From NCBI GenBank assembly GCA_032622095.1, contig CP136066.1, positions 173,537,164-173,601,163 on the forward strand: DNA of 64,000 nucleotides, given 5' to 3'. Below the pieces are notes generated by a model. It saw nothing but the letters and a program-made list of their open reading frames with translations, was not told the origin of the DNA and made no database searches. The stretch comes from Siphonodentalium dalli. Its lineage: Eukaryota; Mollusca; Scaphopoda; Gadilida; Siphonodentaliidae. Shown one piece after another: positions 38,801-53,800 of the stretch. Numbering within the stretch: the first letter of the stretch is position 1; every line of letters begins with the position of its first letter. The position numbers were made by a program, and so were the translations under genes.

Positions 38801-41800
38801 ATATAATTATATATAGGCCTACGCCATACTATGGTATACTATTAAACATGTAGTGTCTTTTTCTTATAGACATGGTTAGTTTCAAATTGTATGGATATTT
38901 AGAATTTGCTATAACTTGGAAAGTATAACTTCGATCACATGTTGGAACAAATTGTTTAATTGAAAAAAGAGTAACGATCGAGTGCTTCAAAACACATATT
39001 TTTTCCAGGTGTCAATATCGTCATACTTAGTTGATTGAACTTATTTATTGTGTCGCAAACATTTACAAAACAAGACGAGTACATCGGAAAATCGGTCACC
39101 TTGTATTGATGACTTATAGTATTTCGCTGGTGCAGCATGCATGCAGCTGATGGCTACTATGAGTAAACATGAAAACGGCAGCATGAACAATGGAGGAAAG
39201 CGTTTGGATATAGATGTATTGTTTTGTCAGCCCAAATGCATCTATAGAAGCCAGGATTGAATTGAAATATTTATACAATGCACCGAAACCATTGGTCGAC
39301 CCGGTGGCCCCGGGCCCATTCCATGGCACAAATTGAACTAGCTGTAAGCATGCAGCTATATAATTATAAGCTGACCAATTCGTAGTATTTTGAACACATA
39401 ATCCGCAGTGTTGACACGTACACCCCTGCCATATATTTTGAGGAAATATCACTGGTGTGAAACCACAGGAGCTTTAATCTTCTATCATGCACTGCACGAC
39501 TCTCCATATAGCATACCGTATGGCCATGTTTATGAAGCACTGCCCACTCATGCGATGAACCCAGTCCCGGCGTAATGACATCGATACATCCATTGATCCG
39601 AGTAAATTTAATTGTCACTAGCCCCATATAAGCTACATAAACTGAGATTGGAACATATCAAATTTATATATGTAACTCAATATTATTCCTTTTCTAGTTA
39701 TTTTAATATCAGTATCAGATTGATTTTTCAATGGGCACAGGATACAGGAAAATGTGTCATTTTGAATGTAGTATCCAAAAAATGTCCCAAGGGAGCTCCC
39801 CCATAACCCCCCCCCCCCCCCACCTACGACGGGGGGAGGGGGGGAGGGGTCCCCCTCTCGTGCTCTCCCCCGCTTGCCGCTACACGGCTTGGATGATGCT
39901 ATGCATCATATATGGGTACAGGACACAGGAAAACGCATCATTTTCTGGGGGAAGTCCCCTGTATCCCAACCTATACCAGAGGGGGGGGGGGGGTCGTACA
40001 TATGGTATGGGCATACATATCGTGACAGTGACCACGCAGACTCGGAACATAACTTGACAGCAACGAAAGTTGTTGGCCACAATGGAATTACAAATACACA
40101 TACAGAATGAACCTTATAGGGGATTCCCTATAGTGTTTGCATATACACTGTGTCTAATATTAATTGCCAACGGCTGTGAAAACAAGTTTGACACACATTC
40201 ATACAGCATCACTGCAGTTGAAAGTGAACAATGCTGACATATTATGCCCACTTCAGGCTAGCAATGTCATATATGCTGACATGCCACATGGGACTATTGA
40301 TTTGATTCATACTAAATCAAATTTTCGTCCAGGTGTATGTGGATTTCACTTTAACATATATACAGACCTCACGTTTAATATGAAATCTATTATTGGCCGA
40401 TCATGTTTCTGGCCGCTCGCTTGCATCTCGCTCAGTTGTCAATAAATGTACCGAAATGCTTAAGTGCTGCTGATGGGGTCATTGTCACAAGGCTATGGTC
40501 ACATTCATAGCCAGATTTTTAAATCGATCACAAATGTAGCCAGCTTTTCAACAGCAATCACAATCATGGCCAGCTTTTCTAATTCCATGCTCTATATGGT
40601 GCGAAATATGACGCCATCACGTTCGTGACTAAAATGTCAACGTCATGCTCCAAAATTTACTTTGTTTATCAACTTATATTGGAATATAATTCGAGCAACA
40701 TTGATTGGAAACCTCAGGTTATTAGATGAATTAATATCAAATTAAAATTTAAGTTGTTTTTTCATCAACTCAGAAAAATGAGATTAACCTAATCGTGTTC
40801 AGGCTCGCATGAAAAGCTGGCTATATTTGTGGATGATTTAAAAAGCTGGCTACGAATGTGATCGATGCCTTGTGACAATGACCCCATCATCTTAAGTGCC
40901 TGCATCGCCTGACTTCCAGGGTTCGATGGGTCGTTGCCTCAGGCAAGTTCAGGGGTTCGTTATCCAGGGCAGGTTCATCCGAACCCATCAAACCCTAGCC
41001 GGCTATGCCCATGCGCTCAAAGGTTTAAGTTTGTCGAAGATAGATTTTCAAGACCGATAAAAGCGTGGTTCAAGACCGGTAAAAGTGTGGGTGTAAAAAA
41101 AGTGCACCCATGCCCAGATGTACCTGGTAATTGATCGATCTATCATAATTGTCAACAGAACAGACGTTATCTGAGTAAGCACCTTACTGAACCTTATACA
41201 AATCATTTAGGGTCCTGAAAATTCTTTGAGAATGTTCCGAATCGTGATTCAGGCTGCCAATTTGATTTGATGTGGTCATAGGATTCAAATAATTTTGAAT
41301 CACTCTTTTTGGTGTATTTGTGCTTGAAAAGAATGCGAGGTTGAGATGTCTTGTTCTAAATTAAAATAACACCTGATATTTTAGGCTATAACTCGCTGAT
41401 CTCCCACATTAGCATCAATGACTGATATATATAACATTTTATTTGAGATTTGATTTGATTCGTGAATACCCCCCTGCTTCGATTCACAGGGCCCTAAAAT
41501 AAATTTGAAATCGCCTGCCATGTTTCTATGATCCTGTTGACACAATAAGAGCATATAACGTCCGTTGCAATTTGGTAATGGGTGTCACATACTAGTATAT
41601 GAAAGTGTATAATTTGGACATGTTTCTGCTGGCCCATATGTTCATATATGTATTGATCATGTTCCTAAAGAAAGGAATTTATGAAAGTAGATTAATTCCT
41701 TTTATAAGTACTGAAGCCATTCATTCCATGGAATCTGACCCTATTCATGGGCATAGCCAGCTAGGGTTCGATGAGTTCAGATCAACCCGCCAAGGGTGCC

Positions 41801-44800
41801 CTCATCACCCGACTACCAGCTGGGGTTCATTGGTTCAGGGGTTTGTTAGACAAACATGGCTCAATCGAAGCCCAAAGTTATGTATACTTAATTTGTTAAC
41901 CCTTTACCCAACAGAAGGGCCCTGTGCCAATGCATTCTCTTATATATGCGAGTCGACCATAGGTCGCCTCGCATATATAAGAGAATGCATTGGCTTAACA
42001 CAATAAAACTTATAAAATTGTTAAAGATTGTAAGAAAAAATGGTAAAAAGTGTTTTTGTTAGGCCAATGCATTCTCTTATATATGCGAGGCGACCTATGG
42101 TCGACTCACATATATAAGAGAATGCATTGGCACAGGGTATAACTGTAACTATCACAATGTGGTCAAGGAGCCGGTTCCAATGATATCCATATTTGTATGG
42201 TTCTATTGAGACAGACCGAAGATATTTTAGGCTGTTGAAGCTTTATTTGGCCGGTTTTGGCCGGTTTGTTGGGTAAAGGGTTAAGAGGTGTATCGAATCA
42301 TTCCTAAGTGGAAGATTTAAGAAGAAATTAGTCTATATAAAGCTGAATATATATGTGTTTTGTTTTTTATATTTTTTTTTAATTTGAAATCATGTAATTT
42401 GTGCCGGTTCAATTCAGCAGTTGTGTAAAATTTTCACCTGTAGACTATGGGAAGAAAATCTAGAGCTGTTTTCGATCTTAAAGGTAAAAACCACTTGATT
42501 TTAGAGTTATCCATCTTACATCCGCAATTTGTCTGTTTGAGCACGTGGAAGTGGACCACATCTCCAAAAATTAACAAACTTCAAAAATCGATATCTGATC
42601 AATCTGAGCTTTGATGGGTGGGTTCCTCGACTGGAATCAAATATTTTTTACCCCCAAAGCCATAGAAATAGTAATTTAGGAGCGTCTAATCGGATTGAGT
42701 ACCTTTAATTGTTTATGGTACTACAAAATTTTGATGATTATAATTAAGAGAAAGTAGTGCGTGAAGTTTGTAAATAGTCTCAATATCTTTTCGGGACAGT
42801 CACATGTTATTCTGTTTCCGATTCAAGAATTTTGATGAATAATAATGGGTCAGTATTTGCTTTGGTATGATTTTTGTGGTCGAAGTTGTATTTTTATGAC
42901 TTCAATGCGTATTTCTGAGACATATAACTCTGGTAGAAAGGTAGTTCAGGTATTTATTGACCTACTTCAATACTGGGAAAAATTAAAAGTGCATATTATT
43001 TGGGTGTATTTTTGGAGCACAAACCACCATGTTGCTTTTAAAATTAAGTATTTCAAGTTAGCCCAGTGACCGCAGTAAAAAGAATGAATATAACTTGTTT
43101 TCGCAGTCGCTGACAATCAAGGACAAATAGACATAGTGTATATAAACAATAGTATTGAATTTCCCAAGAGTTATTCAGTATTTTCTTTGTAATTCCCAGG
43201 TGACCAGGCATTGGTCAAGCATCTTTTTAGCTCAACTTGACGAAGTCAAGCTTGAGCTATTGCTATGGGTTGGCGTCCGTTGTCTGTCAACAATTTCCTT
43301 TGGCTCACCATACAGGCCGCATCCCTCATCCGATCATCACCAAACTTCTTATGGATCTACGAGGTGACCTCCAGATGGGAGCCATCAATTTTTTCTGAAA
43401 TTTGTTTATAAAACATGGCCACCACCACTGCCAAACAGCCATTTTGGATTTCAAATTTGAATCCAATGGCGTATCCTGCAGCTCACATTGATTGGAGAAA
43501 TAATTTGAAAATTTACTGGCATGTTTAGGATCATCTCTAGATGGGATCTTTTAATTTTAGCAATTTTCGATGAAAAACATGGCCGCCAGCAGCCATCTTT
43601 ACTTTTACTCTGCATGACTAAATCCTTTGGCACACCCTGCAGACCACATCCCTCATCTGATCGCCACCAAACTTTATATTGATCATCGGGGTGACCACTA
43701 CTAGATGGGAGCCATCAATTATTTCAGAAATTCATTAAATACATGGCCGCCAACAGCCATCTTGGATTTAACTTTTTAGCTCAACTTTACTTTGTAAAGT
43801 TTGAGCTATTGCCATGGCTTGGTATCCGTCGGCCGTGTTTGTGCGTGTGTGTGTGCGTGATTCGTCAACAATTTCCTTTAGCACGGGCTACAGGTCGTAC
43901 CTTTGGTGGGATCATTATGAAATTTGTCTTGGCTTTTGACATTGACATGTAGATGGGAACGAGTCATTTTGGGGTCAATCGGCAAAAAAAAACGTGGCCG
44001 CCACATTTCAAATTCAATCCATTAGCACGAGCTACAGGTCATACTGTTCGTCTGATCATCATGAAATTTGTCATGGATGTTAATATTGACATGTAGATGG
44101 CAACGAGTCATTTTGGGGTTGTTCGGCCAAAAAACATGGCCGCCAGCAGCTATCTTGGATTTTACTCTTTGCATGACTAAATCCTTTGGCACAGGCTACA
44201 GGTCGTAGCTTTGGTCGGATTATCATGAAATTTGTCGTGGATGTTAACAATGACATGTAGATTGGAACGAGTCATTTTGGGGTCATTCGGCCAAAAAACA
44301 TGGCCGCCATCAGCTATCTTGGATTTTCCTCTTTGCATGACTAAATCGTTTGGCACGGGCTACAGGTCCTAACTTTGGGCGGATCATTATGAAATTTGTC
44401 ACAGCTGTTGACATTGAAATGTGGATGGGAACGAGTCATTTTGGGGTCATTCGGCAAAAAAACATGGCTGCCAGCGGCCATCTTGGATTTCAAAATTCAA
44501 TCCATTAGCACGGGCTACAGGTCGAATTGTTCGTCTGATCATCATGAAATTTGTCATGGATGTTAATATTGACATGTAGATGGGGAACTAGTCATTTTGG
44601 GGTCGTTCGACCAAAAGACGTGGCCGCCAGCAGCCATCTTGGATTTTACTCTTTGCATGACTAAATCCTTTGGCACAGGCTACAGGTCGTAGCTTTGGTC
44701 GGATTATCATGAAATTTGTTATGGATGTTAACAATGACATGTAGATTGGAACGAGTCATTTTGGGGTCATTCGGCCAAAAAATATGGCCGCCAGCAGCCA

Positions 44801-47800
44801 TCTTGGATTTTACTCTTTGCATGACTAAATCCTTTGGCACGGGCTACAGGTCCTACCTTTGGCCGGATCATTATGCAGGGTTTCCGCTACTACGGCCGCA
44901 TTCCCCTCTCCAACCTTGACTTAATATTGGTCACAAACTAGCCACAGACCTAGCTCAGTCCGCTTTTTACACAGGATGAGTGATCACCGACGCTGACGAT
45001 TAACAGATTGCAAGGAATCCTACACTTGGTGTCTGAATAAGACATGATCAGTAGCGCGGACCTGCATTTGCACAGTTGTCTACACAATCATGGGTAATGC
45101 TTTTTCGGGCGAATATTTAGTAGTAATCAGCCTCTCTGTCAGACTTTTGTCAATAAGTTACATCATATGTCATTGGGGTGGGGGTTCTGAGCTACAACAA
45201 TGAACACAGGTGAGTTTTGGCAGTCTCGCTGCGACGAACAGTGCATAACTTTTCCCCCCAAATTAAGATCTGTATCAAGGGAATGTTTAATTAAAAATAA
45301 AACAATTAAATTATTAATAGTTATTATCAGTGTATTTATTCCCTATCCAATTATCACAAAATTATCCATTTTACTAATTAATCCAGCATGAGGTCATCTT
45401 CATCTGAGGAATGGCTTTTGATTTTACAACAACTAGTTTTGATCGATACTGTGAACAAAATACAAAGAAAGCACCGACGCAGAACGTGGTGTAGCACGTG
45501 CTCATCTCCTTACGTAACACCTGTTACTGCTGGACTGTGTGACAATACAATGTGTCTTTTGCCAACCCCGGCAGTCTTTGATGTTGGTAGTCTTTGAGGT
45601 TGGCTTTTAATAAAGGCGTATCCATTTTATGCTGTTCTGCTTACATGCTTTTAGTTCATTGACTTGAGAACTAAGCAAGACGATCTGTTTTAATTTGGTT
45701 TCTATACAAAGCTTCAATGTTCCTGCCTGTTGTCTCAAGTGCAAGGAAATGGCTACTTTCAGTGATAAACATCCAATTTTTCTCTCGACAGGGCACCTGG
45801 TATGGGCTTCCCAAATACGGCCACATCCCCCAACCCCTAGCGGAAACCCTGAATTATGAAGTTTGTCACAGCTGTTGACACTGACATGTGGATGGGAACG
45901 AGTCATTTTGGGGTCATTCAGCAAAAAAAACAAGGCCGCCAGTGGCCATCTTGGATTTCAAAATTCAATCCATTAGCATGGGCTACAGGTCGTACTGTTC
46001 GTCTGATCATCATGATATTTGTCATGAATGTTAATGTTGACATGTAGATGGGAACGAGTAATTTTGGGGTCTTTCGGCCAAAAAAACATGTCTGCCAGCA
46101 GTCATCTTGGATTTTACTCTTTGCAGGACTAAATCCTTTGGCACAGGCTACAGGTTGTATCTTTTGTCAGATCATCATGAAATTTGTGATGGATGTTAAC
46201 AATGACATGTAAATGGGAACGAGTCTTTTTGGGGTCGATCGGCAAAAAAACATGCATCTTGGATTTTATTGCTCTTTGCATAGCTCGGCATTTCATCTTT
46301 CCACATTCCTAATCACTCCATTGACTGTAAAACATGAAATTATTCCCTTTCCAAGTTGAGCTACAGTGTCATTGACACTTTCATTGTATGACTAAATCCT
46401 TTGGCACACCCTACATCCCTCATCCGATCGTCACCAAACACAAACCGATTATTTCTAAAATTCGTTAAAAAACATGATCACCAGCAGACATCTTGGATTT
46501 CAAATTTGAATCCATCGGCACACCATGCATGCCGGCAGCCATCTTGGATTTTCCTCTTTGCATGACTAAAGCCTTTGGGCACGCCATTCAGACCACATCA
46601 CTCATTCAATCGTCACCAATCTTTTTTGGATTTGACAGGTTTGACATTATCGTACAATTATTATGAAGATACTTTCCAGAGAAGATGAGGCCTAAGCAAA
46701 ACGAGGTCCACAGACAATCGTATTCTGCTGATGTCTCAACTGCTATGGGTGACCCTAGGATCAGATTGAAGTTCCCCAGTTGAAGTTGGTCAGTAAATTC
46801 ACCCTCTGGGGGGCTCATTCTGCAAATGTCAAACACAACAAATTGACAAATTTTTAGTTTCTTTAGAAAGTTTCCCCAAGGTGCTCAATGGGTGCACATC
46901 ACCATCTAAAATCTTAAATCTGTATTTAAGTTTCCTGTTGTAGATTAGGCCATGCAGAATGACGTCCCCAGATGATGAATTTGGTGATGCTAGCCCACTG
47001 TGCAAGGTGCATGCTTGTAGGCATGGTATTATCTTCTCCCCATTCTGAAAACAATTTCTTTTCTCTTGTTTACAGAGAGCCTCAGTATATCATGGCATGA
47101 CAGTGCGTGGATACCACATCTTGATCAATCCAACATCCTTGATTATTTCTCTGAGAGAAGTAACCCTTTTTACGATCGTACTTGCAACAATGAAGTAATT
47201 AAAATGCAGAGGCTTAACCCAGAACAGCTGAAGTGAGTATTATTATACATATCGTCGCATGAGTGCCACAACGTCGTAAGTGCCATTTTAAATTCTTTGA
47301 GAAATTGGGTTTGAAAGTTTGAGAGTTGTGTTTTCGCACTGATTGATTGATTGGGGTTTAATATCGCTTTCAGCAACTAAGGCCATACCACAACATTGCC
47401 AGTTTTAGTGGTGGAGGAAATCTGCACACTTACGGCTAATCTAACAGTGTTTTAACCCTTTACCCAACAAACCGGCCAAAACCGGCCAAATAAAGCTTGA
47501 ACAGCCTAAAATATCTTCGGTCTGTCTCAATAGAACCATACAAATATGGATATCATTGGAACCGGCTCCTTGACCACATTGTGATAGTTACAGTTATGCC
47601 CTGTGCCAATGCATTCTCTTATATATGCGAGTCGACCATAGGTCGCCTCGCATATATAAGAGAATGCATTGGCCTAAAAAAAATCTTTTTTTAACACTTT
47701 TTACCATTTTTTCTTACATCTTTAACAATTTTTTAATTTTGAATGTGTTAAGCCAATGCATTCTCTTATATATGCGAGGCGACCTATGGTCGACTCGCAT

Positions 47801-50800
47801 ATATAAGAGAATGCATTGGCACAGGGCCGTTCTGTTGGGTAAAGGGTTAAATGGCTGATAAACTCGTCGACCATGTGCGGCAAACCACCGGTCATCGGCG
47901 AGTAACTGGCAACTCCACCAGATAACGATTTCGAGTTACAAAGTCCATGATGGAACATGTGGATTCGAACCCTTATTGCCAGCTCTGGAGGGCGAAATGG
48001 CTTGGAGTGGTACCCCAAACCGATTGAGCCACCGAGGCTCCTGAAATACAGTGATGCCCTAAATAATCGACTCCTTAACCACAGCAGAATTATGGGTAAC
48101 TTTTAAGCTCTCAGTTACAGTAATGCTCTAAATAATCGACTTGTGAGAGCTTTCCGATGAATGGCAACAAGCCATATTTCCGACTAAATCCTGAAAAGTT
48201 ACCCATAATTCATTATTCTGCTGTGGTTAAGGATTCAATTTATTAGAGCATTTACTGCATGTTAGGGGATGTTTTCCCGTTTAGAGTTATTCTCCATTGT
48301 CCTGCTCCTGGTGTAATTTTTATAATCTTGAATTCCGCCTGTTTGTCCAGCAATATCCCACATCAAGACTCAGTATTGGGATGGGTTAAAATTGCCTTCT
48401 TGTGAAATTATACTGTTTATGTATACCTGAATATTATGACTGCATGCATTTGAGTCCCACACTTCCTGGAAGGAAATACTAGTGAATCATTTTCCACTTG
48501 GCCGATATGATGTAAACAACAGATATAATGTAAAAAAATCATGAGAAGAAATGGGTCAGTGGAAATATACACTTCCGAATATAGTACTACACACTTCCTA
48601 TTGTGACACACTTTTCTAGGAATAGATATTACTCATGTTACGTCATTAAGTCTATTGCTACTGATACATTTTAAGTAAACAGATCTGTGTTTATTTTTTC
48701 ACAGTACAGAAGTACTACAAACAGGGTATATGATGACCGGATATCAATATTGGGGTGGAAGTCCCAATTAGAATGGGGGATTTCCCAGTTGTAAATATGC
48801 ACAGATATGGGACAGTATCAGTTTCGGTATCAGAATCAGTTTCAGTATCAGTTTTCTATATATAGATGAAGGGGAACTTCCCAGGTAGTTATATCTAGTT
48901 ATATAAAAATCCAAATAGTTGTGTGTGTGTGTGTGTTTGCAACTCTGTCGCGATTATCTCATGTCTAAATATATATCACCCTTATATCCGATTGCCCAAA
49001 TTTTGACCATGTCCTTAGAATAAGACACAAAAAAATTCAGGCCAATCAGTGTAAGACGACCATGTTTCCCAAACGCTAGCAAGGCGATATTTTCACTAAT
49101 ATAATGCCGTATTAAGACGAATGTGGTTTCAGTGGGGTCCGTCATTAGAAAACACCAAAGCCAAATTCCGGACAAACTCTGCACACTGTTTGCCGGCTTT
49201 CTATATATCGTTATCAGCGGTGCCGATATATTCCTGCATGTCATGTTTGTCACCCCATCATTTTGACGGGCAATCCCCTTGTATATCTATAAGTGCTGAA
49301 TAGGTTTTTATACGCCCTTTTGAAAAAAAGGCCGTATTATAGTATTGGTCTGTCCGTCCGGGCGGGCGGACGGGCGTCCGTCCGTTAACCTGTTGTCCGG
49401 ATGATAACTTTAGTTAGAGTGAACCAAATTTAATAAAATTTGGTATGTGGGTTTATTAGCCGAAAAGTAAGTTCAAGTTCGAATTTGGGTTCCGCCCGCC
49501 AATTTTCACCGGAGTTATGCCCCTTATTTGACGTTTTTTTACTTAGAAAATCCTTGAAATTTGTTGTCCGGATGATAACTTTAGTATAGTTTATCGGAAT
49601 GAATCCAAATTTGGTTCTGGGTTCTGTCCGACCATTTTTGGCAGAGTTATGCCCCTTTTTCGACTCCGAAAATTCATTTTTTCTTATTTTTTTGGTTTCC
49701 AGATGATAACTCGATTTTGGAATGTTTATACGCAAAACCCGTTTTTTTGTGGATTACATATATCGAAATACAGCTCAAGTCCGAATTTCGTTTTAATCCG
49801 ATAATTTTTGCGACAGTTATGGCCCCTTTTTTGATATAATTTGACTTAGAAAATCCCTGAAATTTGTTGTCCGGATGATAACTTTATTTAGAGTGAACTG
49901 ATTTCAATAAAATTTGGTATGTGGGTTTATTAGGAGAAAAGACAGCTCAAGTTCGAATTTGGGTTCCGTCCGCCAATTTTCATCGGAGTTATGCCCCTTA
50001 TTTGACGTAATTTGACTTAGAAAATCCCTGAAATTTGTTGTCCGGATGATAACTTTACTAGAGCTTATCGGATTCAATGATAATTTGGTATATTACTTTC
50101 TCCCACCAAAACACAGGTCAAGTTCAAATTTGAGTTTCGTCCGCCAATTTTTACCAGAGTTATGCCCCTTTTTTACCAGTTTCCGCCGACCCAAGAGAGG
50201 GTGTATATTGCACGCCCAGCGTAGCTCTTGTTATCCCATGGTTTTGGGTAATAAAGTACATGTACCCTGTTTAGTAAAAAATATTTTGCCTATACAGGTT
50301 CACTGAAATTAGTAATAATTAACCCATGTTGATTGTTTTTAATGGTACTCAATCCGATCAGACGGTCCACACCATATCAAGATACAACAACACAATTTCT
50401 TCAAAATATGCTTTAGTTAACAAAATCGATTTATTGCAACAAAATAATTCTAACCATTGTCAACTATGGTATCATATTTCCCAAAACTTGTTCAACAAAA
50501 TATGGCCGTATTATCATTAAAATATCACAAAATTACCACTTGATTTTAGAGTTATCCATCTTCATCCACAATTTTACCGAGACCTTCCTTTTGAGCACAT
50601 GCTTCTTGGCCACATATTGTTACACATCTCGAGAAATAACATACTTCAAATATCGATATCTTATCACTCTGAGCTTTGATGAGTGGGTTCCTCGACTCAA
50701 ATAAAATATTTTTACCCCCCCCCCCCCCCCAAGCCAAAGAAATAGTAATTTAGGAGCGTCTGATCAGATTGAGTACCTTTAACATCTCTCCAGTACAACA

Positions 50801-53800
50801 TGCGATACATGGTTTTATGTATACACTACAGTAATGCTCTAAGTAATCGACTTCTTAACCACAGCAGAATTATGGGTAACTCTTCAGGATTTAGTCGGAA
50901 ATATGGCTTGTTGCCATTCATCGGAAAGCTCTTGGGTACTGTAAATCCGACCATTTATGGGACCATCTCTAAACAATCAACAGAATATATGCAACAAATT
51001 AATGAATTTGAGCCATGGATTAGAGCAAAATGCATTCGCGTGCTCTATGAAGTATGCAACAACATATAATTATAATGAAAATTATATTATGACTCTAGTC
51101 ATAAAATTATTTTCATTATAATTATCATGTCTTTTGCATACTTCATAGAGCACACAAGTGTTCAATACCTGTTTAAACAAATATAAAATATGTGACCTAT
51201 GTTCCAGCTATCCTAAATTTAAACCGACTAAAATTAAAACAAGCACACGCACCAAGGTAAATGGCACAACAAAGGAGCGACGGTCGGCAGCTCAGAAGAG
51301 AAATGAGACGGATTGTAAATAATAGCGACAACGTAACGAGTCTACAGCGTTGTGTCATTTCGTAATCAATAACGTACGCTTAAGGCCACAGTTAAAATAA
51401 TTGTTTCACATTACCGGTATGCTTGCGCGAGTGCATGATTATCAAACAAAAATTCCCACATTTCGGGGTGTCTACTCATTATTCCTGCACTGAGTTTATG
51501 TGCATGTTATCGCACGGTGGGACATATGATAATCTATATAGGCACTCGTCACGTTTGTAAAACTTTATAATGAGAAATAGGAACAAAACTGGAACAACAT
51601 GTCGTACTATACTTATACAGGTATGTAGTTATTGTCCACTATGAATAATGGTGCAGCAGAATTATATATATATCATCTGCATACAGTCATACAGAATAAA
51701 CATATATATGAACAATATGTCTCCGAATTGTCATATTAACAGTCCAGTAAAGGATTTTGCAGTGCCATTCGTCTCGGATGGCGCCTAGCAAATCTATCAA
51801 TAATTTCATTCGTGTCAAGTTTGATATCTCTGTGAATGAACAGGAGAATGAGCGCATTCAAACGATCCTCTTTCATTGTGCTCTGCAAGCGGTTTTTAAC
51901 AAATTTTAGAGATGAATTTGCACGTTCACTGCTCGCGCTATTTGGTGCAGTGACGAGAAGAATATGCAATATGGTATTGATATTCGGGAATGTACTTGAG
52001 ACATGTTTAATTGAACTCAGAGTTTCCTCAATGGTGGCTGGTTTAATAATTTCTGATTTCCAGTGGCTTCTCCACAGGCGAACTTCTTGTTTGAAGCTTC
52101 CCGCACTTGGCATATCATCGCTGTAGTAGTCATATATACCATCGATGGATGTTGGGTCATGGGTGAACTTGCCTTCCATGTAGTTTGGAATGAGAAACAT
52201 TGCTCTAACTGCGTCCGTTGTCAGTTTGGAAAAACGGACTGTCAGCTCGCTTACCATTGTGTCCAAAAATGTTGTGAAAATGTTCTTCCGAAAATAGCCT
52301 TCGGGTGTGCAGTCCTCAATGTTGGATCTCAAAGTCTGTCTCTCACATGTTCGGGGCTTAGAAATCTTCGAGCAACATTTTGTTGTCATGTCCTCGATTT
52401 CAATGTACAACTTTGCAAATTCGTGCTCGTGGTGTTCGCGGATGTTTTTCAATTCCGATCTTATTATGTCTATTTCCTCATAAGCAACCACAATATCAAT
52501 GGTCCCACTCTGCAAGATCATCGAGAGTGACTTCGTGAATCCCAACAGAAAATAGCAGACCTTAAATGCCACAATGAAGACGCTACTGGTGATGTTAGAA
52601 TGCAGTCCATTTGCTTCGGTTATTGTTTTTGAACTCCAGTGAAGTGCTTCGTTTGATGTGATGGCTTCTAATGTTCTGAGAATGGGCACATATAGGATGG
52701 AGATTTCATCGAGTGTGGTATGCCTTTCGACCCATCTCGTTTCACAGAGAGGCTTTACTTTTGATAATGGAATTTTGAATTCCGGGTTAGACGAGTTAAA
52801 AAGCGACACTTGCCTCTCTAACTCTCTCGATCTTTTATTATGTGTAGTCACTTTTATTACCCGAACATCCCTCTATATTAATAATAGACCATTGCAATGT
52901 ATACTTTTATAAATGAATGGGAGAATCCATTCAGTATTTAAAGGGTTAAAATAAGAGTAAGGTACATTTATAGCCTTGTTTCCTCTCCACAGCAACATGA
53001 CCGGCCTCGAGTATATTCTTCTCCATGTGCAGGAACCGATTTTATATGTCGTCAGAAAACAGCATCGACATTCACCGCAGCAAGGTGAGTTAACAAACTG
53101 AAATCACCAGTTGTTGTTATGAGTGTTCAGGCGAATATGTTGCGTCCATTATATTGTGCATTGTGTTGAAATTGGAATATACTGACAATACCACTAAGAG
53201 ACAGATGCGATTTGTCTCCTTATTAACAAGCCTGGATTAAGTATGTCTGACATTTGCAGAATGAGGCCCTAGAGGGTGAATTTAGTGACTCTATCACACA
53301 TAGCGAGCTAGCATCACCAAACTCACTCACTAGGTACCTCATTATGCTTTAGCCTCAACTTCTGGGAAGTTTTTATAGTCTCAAATTAAAATTGATTTTA
53401 GTTAATTTTTCCCTTCTGTTCAGTTTCTATATCCACTAATTTGGAGCAGATAAATTGCATAACTGAGGTGACTAATTGTGATCATCACCATCTTTAACTG
53501 CAGAACTTAAATCTGATCCTAGGTCTCCCATAGTAGTTGAAGCCTAAGCAGAATGAGGTACCCATGGGGTGAATTTGGTGATGCTAGCCTGCAATGCGGT
53601 ATACGACATGTAAGCTAATGCGTCATTACATTTCCATAGCACTTGGTTCTTGTTTTCAATCGATCAAAGATGGAGGCTTAGTCTGTGAATCAGAGGAAGT
53701 TTGACTTTTGTTTGTGTGAATGAAAATTTATATGTTGGGTTTTCACTTTATTGTAGAATGCACCAATAACAGATATATTGATTTGTAATATTGCGTTTAT

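Noticed and set aside
39114-39627. Overlapping minus-strand ORFs in MED6 intron 1 as an exon of another gene
   Set aside because: No recognisable domain and no supporting splice structure that I could follow.
44716-44919. ORFs with [14 protein letters not shown] and similar at 18483, 43743, 44716, 45856
   Set aside because: Translations of the 165-bp family E units.
52063-52530. 155-aa plus-strand ORF
   Set aside because: Shadow of the hAT transposase frame on the opposite strand.
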